Counted from the stretch's first letter, positions 43,842 to 56,674 are shown. The stretch is 64,000 bases of DNA from JADKHC01 sp047600805 (GCA_047600805.1 JASGKG010000001.1:4960001-5024000); one strand, 5' to 3'. Notes: generated from the sequence alone by a model not told the origin. Translations and numbers: made by a program.

Positions 43842-44927
43842 GTGATCGAAAACCTCCGCGTAAATTTGGGCGACCGCAGCTACTCCCTCCATTTCGGGCG
43901 GGATTTGAACGAAAAAGTGCGCCACGAAGTCGACGCTTTGACACGCGCGGGGCGCAAGGTCGTGGTGCTGACGGACCGAAACGTTGCGCAGCTACAAAAA
44001 AACGCGGTCGCCGCCATGACGGGTGACGCGCCCACGCTTCTTTTTGAATCGGGTGAGGAGACAAAGTCGTTGCGTGAATATGGCCGGGCTTTGGACTTTC
44101 TCGCAGAACAACGCGTGGACCGCACGAGTGTCGTTTTGGCAATCGGAGGCGGCGTGATCGGCGACTTGGCGGGTTTCGTCGCGGCCTCGTACTTGCGGGG
44201 AATCGAGTTTTATCAAGTGCCAACCACCTTGTTGGCGATGGTGGATAGTTCTGTCGGCGGCAAGACCGGAATCAATCTCAAGGCGGGGAAGAATCTCGTC
44301 GGCGCTTTTCACCAGCCTAACGCCGTCTTCATCGCGACGGGCCTGCTGGAGACATTGCCGACGCGCGAGTTCGCGGCGGGCATGGCCGAGGTGATCAAAT
44401 ACGGATTGCTTGGCGATTTGAGCTTGTTTGAGCAGCTGGAACGCACGCCTCTGACGATCGCCGGCCAGGAGTTGCCGCAGGTGGTGCGCGCTTGTTGCGC
44501 GGCGAAGGCTCGCATCGTAGAAGCCGACGAGCGCGAGCTGGCCAAAGAAGGTGGGCGGGCGCTGCTGAACTTGGGCCATACTTTCGGCCACGCCGTGGAG
44601 CAAGTGACTGGTTATGGCACGTATTTGCATGGCGAAGCTGTGGCGGTCGGGCTGGCTGCTGCTGCGCGGTTGTCTGCTAAGCTCGGGTTCATTGGAGCTG
44701 CCGAAATTAGCAGGGTGGAGCGCGTAGTGCAGGCGCACGCTTTGCCGGTTCGTCTGCGCGAGCCTTTGGCTATTTCTCCGCTCATGCAGGCGATGGCGCG
44801 CGACAAAAAGGTTAGAAACGGAACGCTCCGTTTCGTCGTTTTACAGCGTCTCGGCCGGGCGGCCACCCAGTCGGGAATAGACCCGCAACTGGTGGAATCA
44901 GTGTGGTGGGAGATAGGAGCGATTTGA
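43842..44927 (+). CDS. aroB: 3-dehydroquinate synthase
   Basis: 361 aa, GTG start. The NAD-binding IGGGVIGDLAGFVA is at about 101-114, the substrate region VPTTLLAMVDSSVGGKTGIN at about 126-145, and zinc ligands E183 (AEVIKYGL), H246 (LGHTFGH) and H263 (LHGEAVAVG). It converts DAHP to 3-dehydroquinate in the shikimate pathway, in the cytoplasm. All key residues are intact and length is usual. The downstream unknown gene follows 73 bp later on the same strand and then lpxA, suggesting a housekeeping operon. Confidence 0.95.
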   Translation: MIENLRVNLGDRSYSLHFGRDLNEKVRHEVDALTRAGRKVVVLTDRNVAQLQKNAVAAMTGDAPTLLFESGEETKSLREYGRALDFLAEQRVDRTSVVLAIGGGVIGDLAGFVAASYLRGIEFYQVPTTLLAMVDSSVGGKTGINLKAGKNLVGAFHQPNAVFIATGLLETLPTREFAAGMAEVIKYGLLGDLSLFEQLERTPLTIAGQELPQVVRACCAAKARIVEADERELAKEGGRALLNLGHTFGHAVEQVTGYGTYLHGEAVAVGLAAAARLSAKLGFIGAAEISRVERVVQAHALPVRLREPLAISPLMQAMARDKKVRNGTLRFVVLQRLGRAATQSGIDPQLVESVWWEIGAI

Positions 44928-45000
44928 TGGGCACGCGGCTGAGTTGCTCCACTGTGGAAAAGCCTCGATTCAAGCGACTGTTTTCGAAATTGTACCTCTC

Positions 45001-45648
45001 ATGTCAGCCATAGACGAAGGCATCGTTCGCGAGTATTTCGAGCAGAACGGATTTCTCGTCCGTCAAATGCGCAAATATCAGGTGCAGGCCCGTCGCAAGA
45101 CCGACGATGAGGAGATCGATTTGCTTGTCTATAATCCTGCTTATCGCCGCGGTTCGCGTAAGCCTGATTTTTTCCTTTTTTCCAACGAACTGGAGTATGT
45201 GCACCGTGCGATGGTGGCGGTTAAGGGCTGGCATACAGACGTGTTTTCCCCGGGAATGTTGAAAAACTCGCCGGAGATTTTTCGTTTTCTCGAGGACAAG
45301 GTGTTGAAGCAAGTCACGCGATTTTTCCCGAGCGAGGCTGAAGACGCGGCGAGCGAAGAAGGCGGTGGCGCACTGACGAAAATCATCGTTCTTCCCAGTT
45401 TGCCTACAGCCGAACCATTCAGATCGCAAAGCGTGCAGATGCTAAAGGAGCGCGGTGTTGATGGTATCATTTCATTTCGTTCGATGCTGCTCGATCTCAT
45501 CGAGAAGATTGAGGTAAACCGTAACTACACGAAAAGTGATACGCTGCATGTCATGCGTATTTTGAAAAATTACGATTTGCTGAAAGACGCGCAGCTCGAT
45601 TTGCCGACCGCCTCGCCCACACGGCGCTCGCCGCGTGCTGAGGCCTGA
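45001..45648 (+). CDS. Conserved hypothetical protein, possibly of nuclease-like fold
   Basis: 215 aa from ATG 45001 (MSAIDEGIVREYFEQNGFLV); an upstream in-frame ATG at 44944 is less likely. The segment EEIDLLVYNPAY, then KPDFFLFSNELEYVHRAMVAVKGWH, has the strand-Asp-strand-(x)xK order of PD-(D/E)xK nucleases, but the position before VK is Ala rather than Glu or Gln, so catalysis would be lost. This is a pattern-based guess. The C-terminus (LHVMRILKNYDLL) looks helical. It sits between aroB and lpxA on the same strand. Confidence 0.6.
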   Translation: MSAIDEGIVREYFEQNGFLVRQMRKYQVQARRKTDDEEIDLLVYNPAYRRGSRKPDFFLFSNELEYVHRAMVAVKGWHTDVFSPGMLKNSPEIFRFLEDKVLKQVTRFFPSEAEDAASEEGGGALTKIIVLPSLPTAEPFRSQSVQMLKERGVDGIISFRSMLLDLIEKIEVNRNYTKSDTLHVMRILKNYDLLKDAQLDLPTASPTRRSPRAEA

Positions 45649-45672
45649 GCGTGTATTTCTAGACGATTTACT

Positions 45673-46434
45673 GTGGCTACAACCATTCATCCTACGGCGA
45701 TTATCGAACGCGACGCTCAATTGGGCCTCGATTGCGACCTTCATGCAGGCGCGATCATCCGGCGGCACACGATTCTCGGAGATCACGTGACAGTGCATCC
45801 TTACGCGGTTGTTGGTGGCGATCCGCAGGACCTGCGCTTTGATCGGAAATCCGAATCCGGTGTCCGTATTGGAAACGGCACTACGATTCGTGAACATGTG
45901 ACGATCAATCGCTCCACGAAAATCGGCGGTTTTACTGATATCGGAGAAAATTGCTTCATCATGGCGAACGTTCACGTCGCACACGACTGCGTGATCGGCA
46001 AAAACGTGGTGGTGGCAAACAACGTCATGCTCGCCGGCCACGTTTCCGTTGGAGACCACACGTTTTTTGGCGGTGGAGTGGGTGTGCACCAGTTTTGTCG
46101 CATTGGTGAAGGCGTGATGGTTGCAGGCAACGCTGCGATCACGAGGGACGTTCCGCATTACGTGATGGTAGCGGAGCGCGACGACGTGATCGGCCTGAAT
46201 CTCATCGGACTGAAACGGCGGGGCGTGAGTCGGGACGCGATCGTGGAACTCAAGCACGCGTTTCACGAAGTGTATTTCACCGTCGGGAATATTCGGACCA
46301 TCGCCGCCGCCGCACTGGAGTCCGGCAGATTTGGTTCTGCGGAGGTGAAAAATTTTCTCGGCTTTTTCGCGGGCGGAAAGCGCAGCTTTGCGCGTGCGCG
46401 CCGCAGCGCTGTGAAGGATGCTGGCGGGGAATAA
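45673..46434 (+). CDS. lpxA: Acyl-ACP--UDP-N-acetylglucosamine O-acyltransferase
   Basis: 253 aa, GTG start. Left-handed beta-helix built from hexapeptide repeats (IHPTAIIERDAQLG, TILGDHVTVHPYAVVGG) with the LpxA signatures GGDPQDLRF, HVTINRSTKIGGFTDIG, FIMANVHVAHDC (catalytic His) and FGGGVGVHQFCRIGE, GNAAITRDVPHYVMV. The C-terminal helical part binds ACP (LNLIGLKRRGVSRDAI). It catalyses the first step of lipid A synthesis and shows the cell makes LPS. The remaining lipid A genes are not in view. Convergent with cheA, 27 bp apart. Confidence 0.95.
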   Translation: MATTIHPTAIIERDAQLGLDCDLHAGAIIRRHTILGDHVTVHPYAVVGGDPQDLRFDRKSESGVRIGNGTTIREHVTINRSTKIGGFTDIGENCFIMANVHVAHDCVIGKNVVVANNVMLAGHVSVGDHTFFGGGVGVHQFCRIGEGVMVAGNAAITRDVPHYVMVAERDDVIGLNLIGLKRRGVSRDAIVELKHAFHEVYFTVGNIRTIAAAALESGRFGSAEVKNFLGFFAGGKRSFARARRSAVKDAGGE

Positions 46435-46461
46435 TCGAGGACGATCGACGGGAAAAGCAGG

Positions 46462-48519
46462 TCAGCCCTTGGCTAAGCCGTTGATTGTCGATTTTTGCGC
46501 GGCGTAGTTGGCCAGAGCTTGAATGTCGATGATGAGTGCTACTCGTCCGTCGCCGAGGACTGTCGCGCCGGAATAGACGGGCGCTTCCGGCGCGATCCAC
46601 CCCAGCGACTTTATCACGGTTTGATGGTTCCCGAGGACTTCGTCGACCACGAGGCCGAGGCGTGATTGTTCGAGTTCCACGATGACGACCCGCTCACGCA
46701 AAGTCGGCGGAGGCGCTTCGTAGGAGAAAAGATCGCGGAGCCGCAGATACGGGATATACTCGCCGCGCAGGTCCACCAAATTGCGTCGGCCCGCTTCTGC
46801 CCGGTGACTGGCCGGAAGATCAATGGTTTCGCGAGCGGCGCTGAGCGGCAGAATGTAGTGGTCGTTTCCGATTGCCACCATCAGTCCGTCGATGATGGCG
46901 AGTGTGAGCGGCAGCGACAGGCGAAATTCGGCTCCTTTGCCGGGCGTGCTGACAAGCTCGATGCGGCCTCGGAGTTGTTCGATCGTGCGCTTAACGACAT
47001 CGAGGCCGACACCGCGTCCTGAAAGTGTGGATACAGATTTAGCCGTGGAAAAGCCCGGAAGGAAAACCATTTGATAGAGCTCAGAATCGGGCGGGTTTGC
47101 GTCGGCGGAAATCAGACCCTGTTCAATCGCTTTTGCTCGAATGCTCGCTGGATCGAGACCGCGACCATCATCGGAAACGGTGATGACTACGCGATCTCCC
47201 TTTTGCTGCGCCGCCATCAGAAGCTTACCGACGGGTTTTTTGCCGGCGCGAACGCGCTCTTCGGGTGTTTCAAGGCCGTGATCCAGACTGTTGCGCACCA
47301 GATGGACAAGCGGATCGTTGAGGCGATCGAGAATGGTTTTGTCCATTTCCGTTTCTGCACCTTCGAGCACCAAGTCGACTTGCTTTCCGAGCTCGCGCGA
47401 AATGTCACGGGTGAGCCGCCGGAATTTGGCAAAAGTCTGTCCGATCTGCATCATCCTGATGTTGAGCACTTCGTCGCGCAATTGAGTCGTAAGGCTCTGA
47501 AGCGTTTCAGCGGCAGCATGCAGCGCTGCTGGGATTTCCGGGTGCTGGGCGCATGTGTTGTTGACGACCGATTTTAAAATGACGAGTTCGCCAATGAGAT
47601 TGACCAGGCGATCCAGCCTGTCGGAAGAGACACGCAAGGTATCCGAAACGGCCGCATTTGGCTTTGCCGGACTAGGTGTGGCAGAAGGTTCGTTGTGCTC
47701 GGTGTTTTCAACCGTAGGAACCGACGAAGGCGTGGTTTTGGTTGTCTCGCTTGTTCTATCAAGATCGATTTTCTGTGACGTGGGAGACGGATCGATGAAC
47801 AAGTCGGCGTCGGGGTCTTCGACTGGCTCCTCGATCGGTTGCAGGTCGAGATCGCAGTCTCCTTCGATAAATTGGAAAACGTCGCGAATGGCCTCTTCTG
47901 CAACGGGCGCGGTGAATTCGATGTGCCACATCAGGTAGCACGTTTCCGGATCGAGCTGATCGAGTGTGGGAAGGTCGTTGTCCCCGAGTTCAATGGCACA
48001 TGGGCCTAGCTTCCTCAAGTCGTCGAGGAACATGCCGGGATCATTGCCGGTTTTGAATAAGTGTGGATGCGGCTGGAAACGAACGCGGAAGCGCTTCACC
48101 GATTTTTTGCTGACCGCTTTTTTATCAGAACCCATATAGGCGAGCAAAGCGTCGAGGTGGGGCTGTGCAGCTGCGAGCAGGGCGGGCGCTTCCTCGGGTT
48201 TGGCACCGAGGTAGCGGCGAATCGTGTCTCCGATTTTAAGCGTGATATCTATGATTTCAGAACTGATCGCTACCTTTCCCTCACGGGCGGCGTTGAACAC
48301 GTCCTCGACGTGATGGAGAAAAGCCGAAAGATCTTGATAGCCGCTAGTCGCTCCCGAACCTTTCAACGTATGCATAACACGAAACACGCGGTGGATGACG
48401 GCGGTATCGGCAGGCGTGTTCTCGAGTTCAAGCAACGCTCCTTCGAGTTCGACAAGCAAATCAGCGGCTTCGATCCGGAAGATCTCCCGGCTGCGTTGTT
48501 GGATTTCGTCGAAGTTCAT
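46462..48519 (-). CDS. cheA: Chemotaxis histidine kinase CheA
   Basis: 685 aa from ATG 48519 (MNFDEIQQRSREIF); the frame opens further upstream but HPt begins here. P1 HPt about 1-110 with H50 in VMHTLKGSG. A middle region (VKRFRVRFQPHPHLF ... TCYLMWHIEFTA, about 140-235) is found between P1 and P3 in many CheA proteins. Then P3 (VSSDRLDRLVNLIGELVIL), the P4 HATPase with LVHLVRNSLDHGLE, DDGRGLD and GRGVGLDVVK, and the C-terminal P5 CheW-like domain (LPLSAARETIDLP, RVALIIDIQAL). It phosphorylates CheY and CheB from receptor input. Last gene of the chemotaxis operon. Confidence 0.95.
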   Translation of the reverse strand: MNFDEIQQRSREIFRIEAADLLVELEGALLELENTPADTAVIHRVFRVMHTLKGSGATSGYQDLSAFLHHVEDVFNAAREGKVAISSEIIDITLKIGDTIRRYLGAKPEEAPALLAAAQPHLDALLAYMGSDKKAVSKKSVKRFRVRFQPHPHLFKTGNDPGMFLDDLRKLGPCAIELGDNDLPTLDQLDPETCYLMWHIEFTAPVAEEAIRDVFQFIEGDCDLDLQPIEEPVEDPDADLFIDPSPTSQKIDLDRTSETTKTTPSSVPTVENTEHNEPSATPSPAKPNAAVSDTLRVSSDRLDRLVNLIGELVILKSVVNNTCAQHPEIPAALHAAAETLQSLTTQLRDEVLNIRMMQIGQTFAKFRRLTRDISRELGKQVDLVLEGAETEMDKTILDRLNDPLVHLVRNSLDHGLETPEERVRAGKKPVGKLLMAAQQKGDRVVITVSDDGRGLDPASIRAKAIEQGLISADANPPDSELYQMVFLPGFSTAKSVSTLSGRGVGLDVVKRTIEQLRGRIELVSTPGKGAEFRLSLPLTLAIIDGLMVAIGNDHYILPLSAARETIDLPASHRAEAGRRNLVDLRGEYIPYLRLRDLFSYEAPPPTLRERVVIVELEQSRLGLVVDEVLGNHQTVIKSLGWIAPEAPVYSGATVLGDGRVALIIDIQALANYAAQKSTINGLAKG

Positions 48520-48556
48520 GGAGCGTGAAGCGAAATGGTTCGGTTCATGAGGCACA

Positions 48557-48925
48557 TCAGGCGGGACAGACTTTCTGCACGACCGCCAGGAACCGTGAAG
48601 GATCGAACGGCTTGACGATCCAGCCTGTCGCACCAGCACGCTTTCCGGCGTTCTTCTTTTCGTCGTTAGATTCCGTAGTGAGCATCAAGATTGGTGTGAA
48701 GCGATATTGCGGGAGGGAGCGCAGGTTCGAGATAAGCGCGATGCCGTCCATGTTCGGCATGTTGAGATCGGTGATCACGAGATCGGCTTTGTCCTGCTGA
48801 CACACTTGCAGGCCGCGAACACCGTCTTCGGCCGTAACGACGCGATAGCCGGCTGACTGCAGCGTCATTTTGACAGTTTCCCTGATACTCATGGAGTCAT
48901 CTACGGTGATGATCGTTTTAGGCAT
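48557..48925 (-). CDS. cheY: CheY-type response regulator
   Basis: 122 aa, receiver domain only. D9/D10 of the acidic pocket (ITVDDSMSIRETV), phospho-acceptor D53 in LVITDLNMPNMDG, conserved T in ILMLTTESNDE and K in GWIVKPFDPS. It lacks an output domain, so it would bind a motor or other target when phosphorylated by CheA. It is 37 bp upstream of cheA and 18 bp after the STAS gene. The asparagine-rich NMPNMDG is typical of CheY. Confidence 0.95.
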   Translation of the reverse strand: MPKTIITVDDSMSIRETVKMTLQSAGYRVVTAEDGVRGLQVCQQDKADLVITDLNMPNMDGIALISNLRSLPQYRFTPILMLTTESNDEKKNAGKRAGATGWIVKPFDPSRFLAVVQKVCPA

Positions 48926-48943
48926 GGTGCGCGCGATTGGAAT

Positions 48944-49230
48944 TTAGGAGATTCGGAATGGATCGGGTGAAGCGTAGCGGGCGAAGGCTGCGGACCAGGT
49001 GGAGCCGTGCCCGAGGAGGAGTGTGTCGCTTGCGACTTGAGCAGCCGCCAGCATCAATTGGAGCGCAGCTGCGTCGAGGCGGGTGAGTTGGGAGGCATCG
49101 ACGACCAGCGTGTGAGCGGGCTGAAGGTTCCTCTTTAAAAGCGTCGCGAGTTCCGAAGCGTGTTCGATCGTGACATCGCCGACCAGTGTCAGGTGCAAAC
49201 AGTTGCCATCGAGGTTGAATGAAAAGGGGG

Positions 49231-49234
<4 letters not shown>
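48944..49234 (-). CDS. STAS-domain protein without a phosphorylatable Ser
   Basis: 96 aa. A beta-strand start (FSFNLDGNCLHLTLVGDVTI) and the STAS core LVVDASQLTRLDAAALQLML match anti-sigma-antagonist folds. The usual D-S-S/T-G-L site is LDAAALQ here, so the Ser phosphorylated in SpoIIAA-type proteins is Ala. STAS domains in other chemotaxis clusters are used as protein-binding modules. It overlaps the upstream hybrid kinase gene by 4 bp (ATGA), so the two are coupled and may act together. Confidence 0.75.
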
Positions 49235-53100
<3,866 letters not shown>

Positions 53101-53104
53101 CGGT

Positions 53105-55192
53105 TCAGAATAGTTCTATGCCGTCTCCCAAGTCTTCCTTTTCGGATTTTTTTTCGGGAGCAGGGACGTCGCTGTTTGTAACTGCCGGTTCGGTTTCAGA
53201 GCCGGTACCCGTCGCCGAGGGGCTTGCTTCTGTGCTGAACGCGTTTGCCTGCGACACCTGCTCTGCAGAGGTTGGCTGCGGCAGATCGGAATCGAAGAGA
53301 TCGATATTGTCGAAGTCGCTTTCTTCAGGCGCGCGTTTGCGCGAACCAGCTGTTTGGTTCAAGGCGTTCGCGTGCAGTTCATTCTCCCGCTCCATCGTAT
53401 AACGATTCTGGTGGACCGTGAGCTTGCGGAGACCTTCTTCGGTGAGATCCTCAGGCAAGGCGTAGGCGCGTGTCGCAGTCCGAAGGTCCTCGCAAAGCCG
53501 CAAGGCGGGCGCGTAGCTGCTGTCGATGAGCTGAGCAAATCGAAGGCGCGCGAGAAGTTCGTTCTGGGCTTGGTGAATGGAGGCGAATTGCTTGCGCACA
53601 TCACTGGACCGCGTGCCGATCTGAACGCCCAAGTCGGCCAACTGCGTGCTGACCTGATTGGCTCGATCTTCCATTTCGTTCTTTTCTTCCGTCACGATAC
53701 GCATGAATTCGTCTGCGTCGCTTTTGATCGCCTGCAACTGGCCGAGGCATTTCTGAAGCTCTTGGGTAAGTTCGTCGGTGGCAGCGGCGTTTGATGTCGC
53801 GGCGAGGCTGGATTCTTCGGCGAGTTTGTTGAGCGCTTCGGCGGAGCTCAGACGAGCCGCGGCGATTTGGGCGTTGAGCGAAACCAATTTTACTTCGAAT
53901 TCGTGTGAGCGGATCTCATTTGAAAACACGCGGACGACGTCGTCGATTTTTTCAACAAGCAGAGAAATCTTCTGGTTGGCCTTTTCACTTTGGTCGGCAA
54001 TGAGCGCGAGCTGATGAATCTCGTTTTTGAAAAGATGAGAAATGTTCGAGTGGCCGAAAATCGCCTGGGCGGCTACTTCCATCCCGTTAAAGTGGGAAAT
54101 CAGCTCCTCGCCGAGAGCGAGCAGCTTTCGAATGCCGTCAGAGACCGTATTTCCCGCGTTGGTAATCTCGTCCCTCGACGATGACAGGTGGGCTTGCTGC
54201 ACACAGGCCGCGTGGTGGATAAAGCCTAGTTCGGGGGTGGTCGTTTCCGAGGAGGCTTTGTCGATATCCCGGAGGTGGCTGCCGATATCCTCGAAACCGG
54301 AGGAGACGTGTTCCAATTGCTGCCGCACGATGTCCTGATACTGCAGCGAGGTGATAATCTGCATCGTGATTGGTCCGGTTTGCCCGAAGAGTTCTCCGAT
54401 TTTGCAGCTTTCATCAGCGCAGGGGAGAAGCGCTTTTTTGTAATCGGCGAGTTCCTGCTGAAGCTTGTCGATGCTCTGCTGGGCGCGAGACTGGAGGTTT
54501 TGCTCCAAACCGTGAAGTGCGTTCCGCTCGTGGCGGGCTTCCTCGATAACCTGCTCGATGCGGTTGAATGCGGCGGCCGTGGTCTGAGCGATCTTTGTAT
54601 CAATCTCCGCGATTGCCGCGGCGACGTTTAGGAAGACAGAACGGTTTTCAGTATCGATACGCGACGCCTCCATGCGAATGCTCATGGTGAGGATGCGCAG
54701 GAGCAGATTGTTGCGGTTGAAAGTTTCCCGCACTCGGCAGGCATGACTCAGCGCCGCTTCCACCTCGGCCATCTGCTGCTGTTCGGAAAGGGCAATGCCC
54801 ATGCTTGAATGCACGAGGTCCACCGAGCTTTTGTACACTTCGTAGGCGCGCGCTATGATGTTTTCCTTGTCTCTTTGATGAAGCACCTGATCGAGCGATT
54901 CGGCCTGCTCGCGTATGCTCGCGAAGCGTGCATTGAGATCGGACAATCCCTTGGCGAGCTCGGTGAACTCGGCGTCAGTTTCTTTGCCGAAGTCGAGAAG
55001 GCCGAGCCGGCTCGATTCCACCGCAGGTTGTAGAGCGACGACGTTTGTGACGGAATCTCCTGTTAGCTCACCCTTTTTCTTCCAGATTTTCCTTACAACT
55101 TTCCCGGCGTGCCGCTGCAAAACACGCCCGATCTGCTGGACGTAGACCGGCAGGTGAGGCGAGCTTGGGCGCTGTGGAGGAGAAATCGGCAT
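53105..55192 (-). CDS. Coiled-coil chemotaxis protein with CheZ-like phosphatase motif
   Basis: 695 aa, mostly helical, no TM segment. At 277-296 the stretch MQIITSLQYQDIVRQQLEHV resembles the CheZ catalytic helix (MEIMTAQDFQDLTGQVIKRV, recalled): D287 and Q291 align with CheZ D143 and Q147. A receptor-like helical hairpin is seen near 430-460 (VKLVSLNAQIAAARLSS). The last 75 residues form a low-complexity Ser/Pro/Glu linker with two short acidic-hydrophobic motifs, FDNIDLFDSDL at 627-637 and KEDLGDGIELF at 685-695, like the CheY-binding tail of CheZ. It lies between the CheY-like gene and the hybrid kinase. A CheY-P phosphatase role is inference; it could also be a soluble receptor. Confidence 0.65.
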   Translation of the reverse strand: MPISPPQRPSSPHLPVYVQQIGRVLQRHAGKVVRKIWKKKGELTGDSVTNVVALQPAVESSRLGLLDFGKETDAEFTELAKGLSDLNARFASIREQAESLDQVLHQRDKENIIARAYEVYKSSVDLVHSSMGIALSEQQQMAEVEAALSHACRVRETFNRNNLLLRILTMSIRMEASRIDTENRSVFLNVAAAIAEIDTKIAQTTAAAFNRIEQVIEEARHERNALHGLEQNLQSRAQQSIDKLQQELADYKKALLPCADESCKIGELFGQTGPITMQIITSLQYQDIVRQQLEHVSSGFEDIGSHLRDIDKASSETTTPELGFIHHAACVQQAHLSSSRDEITNAGNTVSDGIRKLLALGEELISHFNGMEVAAQAIFGHSNISHLFKNEIHQLALIADQSEKANQKISLLVEKIDDVVRVFSNEIRSHEFEVKLVSLNAQIAAARLSSAEALNKLAEESSLAATSNAAATDELTQELQKCLGQLQAIKSDADEFMRIVTEEKNEMEDRANQVSTQLADLGVQIGTRSSDVRKQFASIHQAQNELLARLRFAQLIDSSYAPALRLCEDLRTATRAYALPEDLTEEGLRKLTVHQNRYTMERENELHANALNQTAGSRKRAPEESDFDNIDLFDSDLPQPTSAEQVSQANAFSTEASPSATGTGSETEPAVTNSDVPAPEKKSEKEDLGDGIELF

Positions 55193-55194
55193 GA

Positions 55195-55608
55195 TCAGGC
55201 AATAAGCTTGCGGACGGAATCGAGCAGAGATCCGGGTACGATGGGTTTGATCGCAAAGCCGATCTTGCCACTACCGGCAATGGGGCGGATTTGGTCTTCG
55301 GCTGCCTCCGAGCTGATGACGAGGAGCGGAATGTTGGCGTATTCCGGCAGCGACCGGATGCGGCGGATAAATTCCTCTCCGCTCATCTTTGGCATGATCA
55401 AATCGAGAAGAATGAGATCGATTCGACTCTGGCGAATTTTTTCCAGCGCCTCGTGCCCGTCCCGCGCGTCAACTGCCTTAAAGCCAGCCTGCCGCAGAAG
55501 GTTAGCGTGGTAAAACCGCACACTGGCGTAATCGTCCACCACTAGCACGGTCTTGGTCACGGGGGGAGTTGGGGCGGCAGGGGTCGGCGAGGAGATTGGA
55601 GGTTGCAT
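55195..55608 (-). CDS. CheY-like response regulator with Pro-rich N-terminus
   Basis: 137 aa. A short Pro/Thr tail (MQPPISSPTPAAPTPPV) precedes a receiver domain: VLVVDDYASVRF, phospho-acceptor in LILLDLIMPKMSG, LLVISSEAAED in place of the usual T, and K in GFAIKPIVPG. It is a second single-domain regulator besides CheY, 10 bp from cheB and 2 bp from the CheZ-like gene, so it probably takes phosphate from CheA or the hybrid kinase. Output unknown. Confidence 0.88.
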   Translation of the reverse strand: MQPPISSPTPAAPTPPVTKTVLVVDDYASVRFYHANLLRQAGFKAVDARDGHEALEKIRQSRIDLILLDLIMPKMSGEEFIRRIRSLPEYANIPLLVISSEAAEDQIRPIAGSGKIGFAIKPIVPGSLLDSVRKLIA

Positions 55609-55618
55609 GTGGATTGGT

Positions 55619-56674
55619 TTAGCTACTCTTCTTCATTACGGCCGATGCGATTTGCTGGAGAGGGAGAATTTGGTCGACGCCGCCGAGCCGGATGGCCTCT
55701 TTCGGCATGCCGAAGACCACGCAGCTCGCTTCGTCTTGGGCGATGGTGTGCGCTCCCGTGTCGTGAAGCTCTTTCATCCCGGCAGCGCCGTCGTCACCCA
55801 TGCCCGTCATGATCACGCCGATCGCGTTGTGGCCTACGTAGCGAGCGGCCGATCGGAAAAGCACATCCACGGAGGGGCGGTGCCTGCTGACGAGCGGACC
55901 ATCGCGAACTTCGACGTAGTAGCGCGCACCGCTGCGTTTCACCAACGTGTGTTTTCCACCGGGTGCAATCAACGCGCAGCCCGGGGAGACAACGTCGTTT
56001 GTCTCTGCCTCTTTGACGCTGATCCGGCAAAGTGAATCGAGTCGTCCGGCGAACGTATGCGTGAATTGCTCGGGCATGTGCTGCACCACGACAATGCCTG
56101 GTGCGTTCATTGGCATGCGTGTCAGAAATTCCACCAGAGCGTCAGTGCCCCCGGTGGAAGAACCTGCTACCACAATTTTCTGCGTGGTCTCAAACGAGGG
56201 CCGCGAGGCCGCTTTCGCGAGGACGGCGTCGGCTGAGAGTTTGCGTTCGGGCCGCGGTTGGAGTCGGTGAACGGGCACATTCGCGGCCGCCTTCACGGCG
56301 TCGCAAAGCACGATGCGGGACTCCAGAAGGAATTCCTGTGTCCCAAGATTTGGTTTTGCAATCACGTCGACTGCGCCGAGTTCGAGGGCTTTTAACGCCG
56401 CGGGAGCGCCTTCGGTGGCGATGCTGGAGCAGATAATCACCGGGATGGGATGTTGCTCCATGATTTTTTGCAGGAACGTGAGCCCATCCATCCTTGGCAT
56501 CTCGATGTCGAGGATAATTACATCTGGCCGATGGTTTTTCATTACCTCGACCGCCTGGTAAGGATCGCTTGCCGCGCCTATCACTATGATTTCGGAGTCG
56601 GTCGAAAGCAGATCGCCCAGCGTTTGGCGCACCACAGCGGAGTCGTCGACGACGAGAACCTTCACCTGTTTCAT
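55619..56674 (-). CDS. cheB: Chemotaxis methylesterase/deamidase CheB
   Basis: 351 aa. Receiver about 1-125 with D10, D11 and phospho-acceptor D56 (IILDIEMPRMDG). The esterase domain about 160-345 has the catalytic triad S173 (VAGSSTGGTDAL), H199 (VVVQHMPEQFT) and D295 (GMGDDGAAGM), in the usual order. It removes methyl groups from receptor Glu residues in adaptation, switched by CheA phosphorylation. Overlaps cheD by 4 bp (stop of cheD, 56671). Confidence 0.96.
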   Translation of the reverse strand: MKQVKVLVVDDSAVVRQTLGDLLSTDSEIIVIGAASDPYQAVEVMKNHRPDVIILDIEMPRMDGLTFLQKIMEQHPIPVIICSSIATEGAPAALKALELGAVDVIAKPNLGTQEFLLESRIVLCDAVKAAANVPVHRLQPRPERKLSADAVLAKAASRPSFETTQKIVVAGSSTGGTDALVEFLTRMPMNAPGIVVVQHMPEQFTHTFAGRLDSLCRISVKEAETNDVVSPGCALIAPGGKHTLVKRSGARYYVEVRDGPLVSRHRPSVDVLFRSAARYVGHNAIGVIMTGMGDDGAAGMKELHDTGAHTIAQDEASCVVFGMPKEAIRLGGVDQILPLQQIASAVMKKSS

